NCBI GenBank assembly: GCA_017419895.1
Contig: JAFOKI010000271.1
Location: 1 to 5,918 of the forward strand
Direction: 5' to 3'
Length of the DNA stretch: 5,918 nt
Source of the DNA: Eubacterium sp.
GTDB lineage: Bacteria > Bacillota > Clostridia > Peptostreptococcales > Anaerovoracaceae
Under the pieces are notes generated by a model. The model worked only from the letters and a program-made list of their open reading frames with translations, was not told the origin of the DNA and did no database searches. Below are positions 1 to 5,519 of this stretch, piece after piece. How positions within the stretch are numbered: position 1 is the stretch's first letter; every line of letters starts with the position of its first letter. The position numbers were made by a program, and so were the translations under genes.

Positions 1-504
1 AAAAACGAGGCAAACGCCTTTGTCGTATCGGTATACAGGAATTATTCCGAGGATGATATTGCGGAATACGCAAAAAGCGTTGCCGACAGCGGTTACACCG
101 ATCCGTTCATTAATACCGCGTCCGGAAAGGTCACGTACAACAAGAAAGGTGTGATCAGCATCAGGTATTCAAAGAACTGGTACCTTGGCGGAGTATACCA
201 GGCCGATACGTTCGGCGACACATTCAGCCTTAAGACCGGGAAAAGACTGAAAGTACTCAGCGTTGTCGCAAAGAAATACTCGAAGGCCGGAAAACTCCGC
301 AAAGCCATCGCCTCAAAACTCCGCAGCAAATACGGTTATGATGTTCAGAGCAGCTTCAATACCAGGTACGCAGCCAATAAGGATTTGAAAAATGTCGCCT
401 TCTATCTCAGCAAGAAGGGCAAAGTTGTGGTATGCTTCCCGAAATACGACATTGCTGCAGGCTACATGGGAGCGCTGACCGTGACGCTTCCATCGAAGTT
501 CTGA
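1..504 (+). CDS. DUF3298/RsiV-like domain protein, C-terminal part (5' end outside window)
   Basis: The frame is open from the first base and ends at TGA 502-504, giving 167 residues of a protein whose start lies upstream. The C-terminal part resembles the DUF3298 domain of RsiV anti-sigma factors and PdaC-type deacetylases. A Tyr-Leu-Gly-Gly motif lies at residues 61-64, followed by FSLKTGK at 75-81 (the usual 'F-D-L-x-T-G-K' strand-turn), a helical Lys/Arg-rich stretch at about 90-115, and a closing FYLSKKGKVVV / PKYDIAAGYMG segment at about 133-157. That last segment matches the family's 'F..Y.IAPYAAG' ending. In known members this domain is extracytoplasmic; in RsiV it binds lysozyme. The preceding 50 residues may be the end of a DUF4163-like region, but this is uncertain. 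A GTG at 151 is an internal codon, not a start, because the reading frame and the domain continue upstream of it. No catalytic domain is visible in this fragment, so its role (anti-sigma, deacetylase accessory or orphan) cannot be settled. The sequence is very rich in Lys and Tyr. Confidence 0.8.
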   Translation, partial: KNEANAFVVSVYRNYSEDDIAEYAKSVADSGYTDPFINTASGKVTYNKKGVISIRYSKNWYLGGVYQADTFGDTFSLKTGKRLKVLSVVAKKYSKAGKLRKAIASKLRSKYGYDVQSSFNTRYAANKDLKNVAFYLSKKGKVVVCFPKYDIAAGYMGALTVTLPSKF

Positions 505-521
505 CCTCAGCTGCAGATGCA

Positions 522-527
522 TATAAA
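522..527 (+). promoter_or_regulatory. Possible -10 box upstream of the flavin reductase gene
   Basis: TATAAA at 522-527 matches five of six bases of a sigma-A -10 box. The hexamer 17 bp upstream (499-504, TTCTGA) is a poor -35 and overlaps the preceding stop codon. The alternative is read-through from the DUF3298 gene across the 61-bp gap, which contains no good terminator. This is a tentative call. Confidence 0.25.
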
Positions 528-551
528 GAACAGATCACACTGTTTTCAGAT

Positions 552-558
552 AAGGAGG
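552..558 (+). promoter_or_regulatory. Strong ribosome binding site for the flavin reductase gene
   Basis: AAGGAGG, a near-perfect anti-16S match, ends 7 nt before ATG 566. This fixes the start of the following gene. Confidence 0.85.
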
Positions 559-565
559 AGCTATT

Positions 566-1138
566 ATGAAGAAAAATCTGGGTATCGTACAGGCCGTCTA
601 CCCCATGCCGGTCCTGATGATCGCGGCTTATGACGGGAATGGCAAAGTCAACGCCATGAACGCAGCGTGGGGAATGATATGCGCAGCGGATAAGATCGCG
701 CTGTTCATAGACGAAGACCATAAGACGACCCAAAACATCCTGGAAACCAAAGCTTTTACTGTCAGCCTGGCTGACAAAGACCATATGGACGTCGCGGATT
801 TCTTTGGTATCGCAACAGGCAATACCATGACTGACAAGTTCGAACGTACCGGCTACACGGCGATCAAAAGCAGTTTTGTGAACGCGCCGGTTATCGATGA
901 GTTCCCTGTGGTCATGGAATGTGAACTTGCGGAAGTCGCGGAAACAGAGAGTTTCTATTGCATCGTCGGAAAAATCGTGAACACAGCTGCAGAGGAGAGC
1001 GTGCTCTCAGAGAACGGTAAAATAGATCCCGCGAAATTGAATGCGCTTATATTCGATCAGTTCCAGCACGGTTACTACGTTTCCGGCGAAAAAGTCGGAA
1101 AAGCCTGGAATGCCGGTGCAGGCCTGATGAAGAAATAA
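566..1138 (+). CDS. Flavin reductase-like domain protein (FMN-binding split-barrel, DIM6/NTAB type)
   Basis: This 190-residue protein has the length and layout of stand-alone flavin reductase-like FMN-binding proteins, which are cytoplasmic and bind FMN as homodimeric split barrels. The N-terminus reads 'YPMPVLMIAAYDGNGKVNAMNAAWG' in two overlapping pieces: P13-x-P15 then the first strand, and N29-A-M-N32-AAW35, the usual flavin-contact segment. HKTTQNI at 52-58 corresponds to the family's 'R-x-T-x-x-N-I' turn near the flavin phosphate. It is followed by 'FTVSLAD' at 64-70, and a C-terminal 'YYVSGEKVGKAWNAG' segment common in clostridial members. No rubredoxin, iron or NAD-binding extension is present. 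Family members reduce free flavins, act as flavoredoxins, or have unknown substrates; the sequence does not say which. No signal peptide is seen. The start is supported by a consensus RBS 7 nt upstream, and a strong terminator lies 45 bp after the stop, so the gene ends its transcription unit. It has no evident functional link to its neighbours. Confidence 0.88.
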   Translation: MKKNLGIVQAVYPMPVLMIAAYDGNGKVNAMNAAWGMICAADKIALFIDEDHKTTQNILETKAFTVSLADKDHMDVADFFGIATGNTMTDKFERTGYTAIKSSFVNAPVIDEFPVVMECELAEVAETESFYCIVGKIVNTAAEESVLSENGKIDPAKLNALIFDQFQHGYYVSGEKVGKAWNAGAGLMKK

Positions 1139-1182
1139 CGGATCAAACAGAGTAAAAAAACGAACTGAAATGTGCTTACTCA

Positions 1183-1215
1183 CTCCCCGGGCGTTCCCCC
1201 GGGGAGATTTCTTTT
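1183..1215 (+). terminator. Intrinsic terminator after the flavin reductase gene
   Basis: A perfect 9-bp GC-rich stem, CTCCCCGGG (1183-1191) with CCCGGGGAG (1198-1206), encloses a 6-nt loop. ATTTCTTTT (1207-1215) follows directly. The next promoter begins about 15 bp downstream, so this separates two transcription units. Confidence 0.9.
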
Positions 1216-1228
1216 GGATATCCGTTTA

Positions 1229-1257
1229 TTGCTAAACTTCATTTTCTGCCGTATAAT
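1229..1257 (+). promoter_or_regulatory. Sigma-A type promoter of the zinc-ribbon/NlpC/acyltransferase unit
   Basis: The -10 box is a perfect TATAAT at 1252-1257. The -35 candidate TTGCTA (1229-1234, four of six consensus bases) sits at the ideal 17-bp spacing. Transcription would begin near 1264, giving a leader of roughly 45-50 nt before ATG 1311. It lies just after the preceding terminator and before the first gene of the unit. No clear operator repeats are seen. Confidence 0.75.
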
Positions 1258-1296
1258 GGTTTTGCGTTATTTCCAACTTTAAGGCAAATGTGAATC

Positions 1297-1303
1297 AGGA
1301 GAG
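1297..1303 (+). promoter_or_regulatory. Ribosome binding site that decides the start of the zinc-ribbon gene
   Basis: AGGAGAG ends 7 nt before ATG 1311 (10 nt before the adjacent ATG 1314). The reading frame is also open from GTG 1290, with a weaker AAGG at 1281-1284, but that start would add seven residues in front of the zinc ribbon. Family zinc ribbons usually begin within two or three residues of the initiator, as the ATG starts give. Confidence 0.7.
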
Positions 1304-1310
1304 ATGCGAT

Positions 1311-3404
1311 ATGATGTTTTGTGAAAACTGCGGTTCGCCTGTAGAGCCGGATGATGTTTTCTGCATGAACTGCGGACATAAGCTATATAGAGAACCGGAG
1401 CCGGAACCGGAAAAAGAACCGGAACCGGAGACAGTAACGGTCAAGACCTGCCCTGTCTGCGGAGCGGAACTGCAGGATGATTATTTGTTCTGTCTCAAGT
1501 GCGGTACGCCGGTCGCTGACATGACGATGCAGCCCGCAGAGGAACTGGAGCCTGTAGTGGAACAGGTATTGGAGCCGGAACCGCCCGCTGAGCCGGAACC
1601 GGAAGCCGAAGAACCAATTGAAACAGTTCCCGAAGAACCGGTCATCGAGTCCGAACCGATCGTGGAACCGGAAGCCGAGGAACCAATTGAAACCGTTCCC
1701 GAAGAACCGGTCATCGAGTCCGAACCGATCGTGGAACCGGAAGCCGAGCCCGAACAGATAGCAGAACCGGTAATTCCCGTTGCCGAAGAGTCAGTCATCG
1801 AGCCTGAACCTGAGCCGGTCGCAGAAACTGTCAAGACATGCCCGGTGTGCGGCGCGGAGCTCAATGATGACTATATGTTCTGCCTTATGTGCGGGACTCC
1901 TGTTGCGGATATGACAAAGCCGCCTGCGGCAGCCAAAGATATACCGGCTGAATCCGCAATCCAGGAAGAACCTGTAATATTTGAAGAAATAGAAACACAA
2001 ACACAGGAAACGAAAGAAACTGATCCGTTCCTGGCGGCTTTGTATGAAGTAAATCCGGACGCGTTCACGGATGAGCCTGAGCCAGAGCCTGAGCCGCCTG
2101 CACCGGTGAAACCTCATTACTCCGCGACGGATGAGACGATCATTTTCAATAAGCCCGACATCTATGAGCAGCCGCCTAAGGCACCGGTATACACCGAACA
2201 CGGACAGGCAAGCAGCGAGCCCGAGTGGCCGCCCTTTGTTGCACCGGTCCCGGAAAAGCCGGTTTACGTACAGCCTGAACCGCCTGTACAGCCTGAGCCG
2301 CCTGTTCCACCATCGACTCAAACGCAGCCTGAACCCAGAAAGAAGAGTAAACTCCCGGTCATCGCGGCGATCGTTATCATATTGATCGCGCTCGCGGCAC
2401 TCGGTTGGTTCCTTTGCTTAAGAGACGGCGCGCCGTTCAAGATAGGCGGAGATAAAAATCCCAAGGAAACAGCTCAGACTTCGACCGAAACGAGCAGCGT
2501 GGCAAGTTCAGCGCAGGCGGAAGAGCCCTCGAAGCAGGAAGAGCCTTCAGGAGAAGAGCCTTCGTCCGCAGCTCAGAGCGCAGCTGAAGAGAGCAGCACG
2601 TCCGAGTCGGAAACTGCTGAACCGGAAAAAACAGAACCGGGCAAGACAGATGAGCCGGGCAGCACGGAAGAACCGGAGAAACCTGAAACACCTGAAAACA
2701 CACCTGAAGCGACCCCTGAGCCAACGATCACAACAGCCGATCTCACGGTCGTCGATCATGATATAAACTACAGCAAGATAAAAGATCAGCCGGGCTCCGG
2801 CTCAGGCAAGAAGAGCCGCAATCTCACGTTCTACGATGATGGTGTCGATGTGTTCATGATAGTCAAAAATTACAGTGACGTCGCGCTTAGAGCGGTCAAT
2901 TTCGAGGTCCGTGTCAAGAAGAGCACTGAGGTCCTGAACAACGCGAAAGAGAACAAGCCTTTTGTCGCATACGGATACATAGCGCCACACTCGCAGGGAT
3001 TCATGTACGGCAAGATGTACTTGTCGGATGAGCAGGGCAATATGGCGAGACAAGGTAAGGTTTACCTGGGCGATGTCGTAGCGTCCGGTGATCTTGAGAA
3101 CTATAGAGTACCGCAGGGCAATATGGCGGGTTATGTCAAAAATCAGGATGCATACAGTGTTTCGATAAACAACCCGAATGACTCTATGATACATAAAGGT
3201 TCGACTATCGTGATCCTCAACAACAGTTATACGATGGGCGACGATCCGAACGGAATGTGGGGCGCTGACGACCTTGACCGCGATATCGGTGCCGGTGACA
3301 AATACACTCAGGAAGCCGCTATCTACAATCCGGGTCTCAAGAACTACTCGGGCAGCACCTACAATGTGTATGTCATAGATCAGACGGTATTGGGAGCTAA
3401 ATGA
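1311..3404 (+). CDS. Triple zinc-ribbon, single-pass membrane protein with extracellular stalk and C-terminal domain
   Basis: This 697-residue protein has a clear inside-to-outside architecture. Zinc ribbon 1 spans residues 3-22 (C4-x2-C7 ... C18-x2-C21), ribbon 2 spans 46-65 (C47, C50, C61, C64) and ribbon 3 spans 176-195 (C177, C180, C191, C194). All twelve cysteines are intact, so each ribbon can bind one Zn. The linkers between and after them (about 25-45, 72-170, 200-343) are dominated by Glu-Pro and Val-Glu-Pro runs. A basic RKKSK stop then precedes one TM helix (about 348-370, ending W366-F-L-C-L370), which places the ribbons in the cytoplasm. Outside follows a Ser/Glu/Thr/Pro-rich stalk (about 375-470) and a probable beta-rich region (about 473-697). 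That region contains two similar segments starting near 512 (VDVFMIVKNYSD) and 614 (AYSVSINNPND), reminiscent of FxLYD or other Ig-like surface domains. The architecture recalls TcaA/YvbJ-type zinc-ribbon membrane proteins, but I do not recognise an exact family, and the function is unknown. It overlaps the NlpC/P60 gene by ATGA, implying coupled synthesis. It is first in its transcription unit. Confidence 0.85.
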   Translation: MMFCENCGSPVEPDDVFCMNCGHKLYREPEPEPEKEPEPETVTVKTCPVCGAELQDDYLFCLKCGTPVADMTMQPAEELEPVVEQVLEPEPPAEPEPEAEEPIETVPEEPVIESEPIVEPEAEEPIETVPEEPVIESEPIVEPEAEPEQIAEPVIPVAEESVIEPEPEPVAETVKTCPVCGAELNDDYMFCLMCGTPVADMTKPPAAAKDIPAESAIQEEPVIFEEIETQTQETKETDPFLAALYEVNPDAFTDEPEPEPEPPAPVKPHYSATDETIIFNKPDIYEQPPKAPVYTEHGQASSEPEWPPFVAPVPEKPVYVQPEPPVQPEPPVPPSTQTQPEPRKKSKLPVIAAIVIILIALAALGWFLCLRDGAPFKIGGDKNPKETAQTSTETSSVASSAQAEEPSKQEEPSGEEPSSAAQSAAEESSTSESETAEPEKTEPGKTDEPGSTEEPEKPETPENTPEATPEPTITTADLTVVDHDINYSKIKDQPGSGSGKKSRNLTFYDDGVDVFMIVKNYSDVALRAVNFEVRVKKSTEVLNNAKENKPFVAYGYIAPHSQGFMYGKMYLSDEQGNMARQGKVYLGDVVASGDLENYRVPQGNMAGYVKNQDAYSVSINNPNDSMIHKGSTIVILNNSYTMGDDPNGMWGADDLDRDIGAGDKYTQEAAIYNPGLKNYSGSTYNVYVIDQTVLGAK
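1440..1916 (+). repeat. Diverged direct repeat encoding zinc ribbons 2 and 3
   Basis: Bases 1440-1526 and 1830-1916 (390 bp apart) encode 29-residue blocks starting V-K-T-C-P-V-C-G and ending P-V-A-D-M-T. By eye they differ at about 20 of 87 bases but at only 3 of 29 residues (Gln/Asn, Leu/Met, Lys/Met). This indicates an internal duplication under selection for the protein. The entry covers both copies and the linker between them. Confidence 0.85.
1602..1748 (+). repeat. 69-bp in-frame tandem repeat (two full units plus a partial third)
   Basis: Units 1602-1670 and 1671-1739 differ at only two bases, both synonymous third positions (GAA/GAG and ACA/ACC). A 9-bp partial third copy follows at 1740-1748. 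Each unit encodes 23 residues, starting E-A-E-E-P-I-E-T-V-P and ending S-E-P-I-V-E-P, within the cytoplasmic linker between zinc ribbons 2 and 3. The period is a multiple of three, so copy-number change would lengthen the linker without a frameshift. Confidence 0.95.
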
Positions 3405-4435
3405 AATTAAAACCACTGTTACTTATAATACCGTTTGTCGTGGTGTTTTCTGCACTGCTTGTTTTAGATGCACCTGACAAAGCTTCAGCAAGCGGCGGAT
3501 CCGCCGCTTCTGCTGTCGTGGAACCGGGCGAAGCTTCCGGTTCCGGCTCTTCTGTTGAAAGGGGCGGAGCGGATACAAAGGATTTTCCCGATGCATCAGG
3601 GAGCTCAGCAGAGGATGCGGAGAATACTGGCTCCCCACAGACACCGGAAACCGCGGATAATGGCAAGGATGAGTCTCAAGACGGGTCACAGGAAAGCAGT
3701 CCTTCAGGAACAGAGATGCCGGATGCCGGTGACGAGAATAAAGTTCCGGCTCCCGGTGAACCCGGAAGTCTGATATCTATTGATGCCAAGACCGGTGAGA
3801 TCACATTCGATCTTCTGATAGGTCAGCTGGGTTCAACAGAGGATGATCCAGGGATACCTGTATACGAGAAAGCCGATACGAATTCCGATAAGTTGGGGAC
3901 TCTCCAGTTCAATTGCTGCGTTCTCATGGATCCCGGCGTCAAAGCGCCGGATGGTTGGGCAGCTGTGGAGCTTGCGTCCGGCAGGACAGGCTTTGTTGAG
4001 ACGAAAGAAACAATGAGCAAAACCATCAGTATATCGGATAATGACAAAATCAGGATGGATATAGTGACGGACGCGCTCAGATACCTGGGGCTGAAATTCA
4101 GCAGGTACGGAAAGTCGCTGACCAAGGGGATCGATTGTTCCAATTTCATCAGCGCGATATATGCCAAACACGAACTCGATATACCGGACACGTGCAACGA
4201 GCAGATCGCTCTCGGCAAGAAGATCAGCCGCAAAGATGCCCGTCCGGGCGATATCGTTTACTATGACGTGAACAGTGGCTACGGTCATGTCGGTATCTAC
4301 CTCGGGAGCGGATTCCTGATCAATTCGACCGGACACGCGGGCAAGAAGTACCCGGACGGCGGTGTCAGGATATGCGATGTCGTTTACCGGGACAGGGAAG
4401 AGCCTGAATTCTACGATATTATAGATTACAGATGA
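3401..4435 (+). CDS. Exported SH3-like/NlpC-P60 cell-wall peptidase
   Basis: This 344-residue protein starts with a Lys-flanked hydrophobic segment (residues 5-22). It could be cleaved as a signal peptide (A28-S-A30 is a plausible site) or kept as an anchor. A disordered Ser/Gly/Glu/Asp/Pro stalk runs from about 31 to 125. An SH3-like domain follows (about 151-206), with 'IPVYEKADTNSDKLGTL' and 'DGWAAVELASGRTGFVE' giving the usual pattern. The C-terminal NlpC/P60 domain (about 217-344) has its nucleophile in D245-C246-S-N-F, its histidine in G295-H296-V-G-I-Y, and the third polar residue probably N308 in F-L-I-N-S. Such enzymes cleave gamma-D-Glu-diaminopimelate or related peptide bonds in peptidoglycan, with the SH3-like domain binding wall peptides. 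The catalytic residues look complete, so activity is likely. The start ATG overlaps the stop of the zinc-ribbon gene (ATGA). A weak GGGAG at 3392-3396 is only 4 nt away, so translation probably depends on re-initiation. The stalk is similar in composition to that of the upstream protein, which suggests both work in the wall space. Confidence 0.88.
   Translation: MKLKPLLLIIPFVVVFSALLVLDAPDKASASGGSAASAVVEPGEASGSGSSVERGGADTKDFPDASGSSAEDAENTGSPQTPETADNGKDESQDGSQESSPSGTEMPDAGDENKVPAPGEPGSLISIDAKTGEITFDLLIGQLGSTEDDPGIPVYEKADTNSDKLGTLQFNCCVLMDPGVKAPDGWAAVELASGRTGFVETKETMSKTISISDNDKIRMDIVTDALRYLGLKFSRYGKSLTKGIDCSNFISAIYAKHELDIPDTCNEQIALGKKISRKDARPGDIVYYDVNSGYGHVGIYLGSGFLINSTGHAGKKYPDGGVRICDVVYRDREEPEFYDIIDYR
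3490..3509. repeat. 20-bp perfect palindrome inside the NlpC/P60 gene
   Basis: Bases 3490-3499 are the exact reverse complement of 3500-3509, centred on GGATCC. A further CAGC/GCTG pairing (3486-3489 with 3512-3515) is possible across a two-base bulge. It encodes Ala/Ser/Gly residues at the start of the disordered stalk, 30 codons into the gene. In mRNA it would form a strong GC hairpin with a 4-nt loop. It has no T-tract, so it is not a terminator. It may be only a by-product of Gly/Ala/Ser codons. Confidence 0.8.
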
Positions 4436-4446
4436 TCTTTAGCGAA

Positions 4447-4471
4447 GCGCGGCTTACAGGAAGTGCCGCGC
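4447..4471 (+). other. GC-rich hairpin between the NlpC/P60 and acyltransferase genes
   Basis: GCGCGGC (4447-4453) pairs perfectly with GCCGCGC (4465-4471) around an 11-nt loop. It begins 12 nt after the NlpC stop and ends 4 nt before the acyltransferase RBS. No T-run follows, so it is unlikely to terminate. It could stabilise a processed mRNA end or modulate translation of the next gene. Confidence 0.55.
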
Positions 4472-4474
4472 GGC

Positions 4475-4483
4475 AGGAAAGGA
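4475..4483 (+). promoter_or_regulatory. Ribosome binding site that decides the acyltransferase start
   Basis: AGGAAAGGA lies just before ATG 4487 (6 nt from the AGGAAA part). An in-frame GTG at 4463 sits inside the hairpin region, has no properly spaced RBS, and would add a basic tail before the conserved W-D-N-L-K motif. The ATG is preferred. Confidence 0.7.
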
Positions 4484-4486
4484 ACC

Positions 4487-5512
4487 ATGGAGCAGCGGAT
4501 AGCAAAATGGGACAATCTTAAATTCTGGATGATACTTTGTGTGGTCACCGGCCATGTGATCTACCAGTTCCACGGGACGTCTTTTGAAACGGACGCGCTC
4601 TATCTTTTCATTTACTCGTTCCATATGCCGGTGTTCATGTTCGTTGCGGGGCTTTTTTCCAAGAACGCAATAAAGGAAAAGCGTTACGAACTGATTGTCG
4701 AATACCTCGCTATATATGTAATAATGAAATTCACCGAGACCCTCGGCAACTATATCGCTACGGGCAAGTCCTCGTTCCATTTTCTGTGGGAAAGCGGTCC
4801 GGCGTGGTTTGCGCTGGCGATGGCTGTTTTCCTGTTCGTGACGATGCTTCTAAAGGACTACAGGCCGCCGGTCATTCTGGCGCTTGCCGTAATGATCGGC
4901 TGTTTCGCCGGACTCGACACTCATTTCGGCGACCATTTCGCGTCGATGCGGATATGCGTGTTCTATCCGGTATTCCTTGCGGGGTTCTATATGGAGCCAA
5001 AGGCATTCGACCTCTCCAATCTCACAAAGACGAACCGGATCATCGTCAAGGCAGCTTCGCTCGCAGTGCTCGTGATAGTATGTTTCCTGGCATTCAGATA
5101 TTTCGGGGATTCAAAGGTACTAATCAGGCTTTTCAAAGGGAAATATGAATATGCGGAGATGGGTATGCGGCTGGATGGTGTTGTCTGGCGGATGCTTTGT
5201 TATGCGTTCTGGGGAGTCATGATCCCGGCGGTCATATTTCTGACGGATGGGAAAGAACGTATATACACCTGGCTCGGAAGCAGATCTATGTCGGTTTTCA
5301 TCTGGCATAATCTTGCGATCGCAATCGTGATAAGGGCGACAGGCCTTAGACGGATCCTCATGGTGAATATGCCGAATTATTATCTTATCGGAGCGGTATG
5401 CATCGCAGGGGTGATAACGGTCCTGACTGCGTATCTGCCGGGATTCAGGATATCGAAAAAGCTTAGAGCCAGAAAACGCGGCGACGGGATACCCGAAGCT
5501 TCGGAACAATAA
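4487..5512 (+). CDS. Membrane acyltransferase, acyltransferase-3 / fucose 4-O-acetylase-like
   Basis: This 341-residue integral membrane protein has about ten hydrophobic segments (roughly 13-28, 39-57, 67-82, 98-116, 120-137, 145-163, 180-198, 226-247, 267-285, 293-313). The N-terminus carries the family signature W8-D-N-L-K12 followed by V-V-T-G-H23 in TM1; this His is the conserved candidate catalytic residue. Y43-S-F-H-M-P-V-F50 then F-V-A-G-L-F-S-K59 follow, as in the COG3594 fucose 4-O-acetylase-like branch. A late motif V270-F-I-W-H-N275 fits the family's C-terminal TM pattern. Members transfer acetyl or other acyl groups to sugars of exopolysaccharide, teichoic acid, peptidoglycan or glycolipids; the acceptor here cannot be read from sequence. 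No fused SGNH domain is present, so a separate partner may complete transfer. The C-terminus ends in a basic tail (SKKLRARKRG), consistent with a cytoplasmic end. It lies 51 bp after the NlpC/P60 gene with no intervening terminator, so it is probably co-transcribed with it. Confidence 0.85.
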   Translation: MEQRIAKWDNLKFWMILCVVTGHVIYQFHGTSFETDALYLFIYSFHMPVFMFVAGLFSKNAIKEKRYELIVEYLAIYVIMKFTETLGNYIATGKSSFHFLWESGPAWFALAMAVFLFVTMLLKDYRPPVILALAVMIGCFAGLDTHFGDHFASMRICVFYPVFLAGFYMEPKAFDLSNLTKTNRIIVKAASLAVLVIVCFLAFRYFGDSKVLIRLFKGKYEYAEMGMRLDGVVWRMLCYAFWGVMIPAVIFLTDGKERIYTWLGSRSMSVFIWHNLAIAIVIRATGLRRILMVNMPNYYLIGAVCIAGVITVLTAYLPGFRISKKLRARKRGDGIPEASEQ

Positions 5513-5519
5513 AAGTCTA

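Noticed and set aside
527..546. Short inverted repeat AACAG/CTGTT as terminator after the DUF3298 gene
   Set aside because: The stem is short and AT-rich, includes a G-T pair, lacks a proper T-tract and runs almost into the next RBS.
407..784. Minus-strand open frame of 125 codons spanning the first intergenic gap
   Set aside because: It runs antisense to two well-supported genes, has no RBS support and no recognisable domain; it is a shadow of codon bias on the + strand.
1602..1748. Could the direct repeats be a CRISPR array?
   Set aside because: The units are tandem with no spacers, in frame, and inside a coding region; they are a protein repeat.
1481..1864. Minus-strand Ser/Gly-rich frame that looks like a low-complexity repeat protein
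   Set aside because: It is the reverse reading of the Glu/Pro codons and the 69-bp repeat in the zinc-ribbon gene; the apparent repeats are inherited from that gene.
2802..3416. Minus-strand frame of 204 codons
   Set aside because: It lies wholly antisense to the extracellular domain of the zinc-ribbon gene, with His/Arg/Ile-rich composition typical of antisense reading and no RBS.
3933..3950. Inverted repeat CCGGCG/CGCCGG inside the NlpC/P60 gene
   Set aside because: A 6-bp stem within coding sequence with no T-tract is expected by chance at this base composition.
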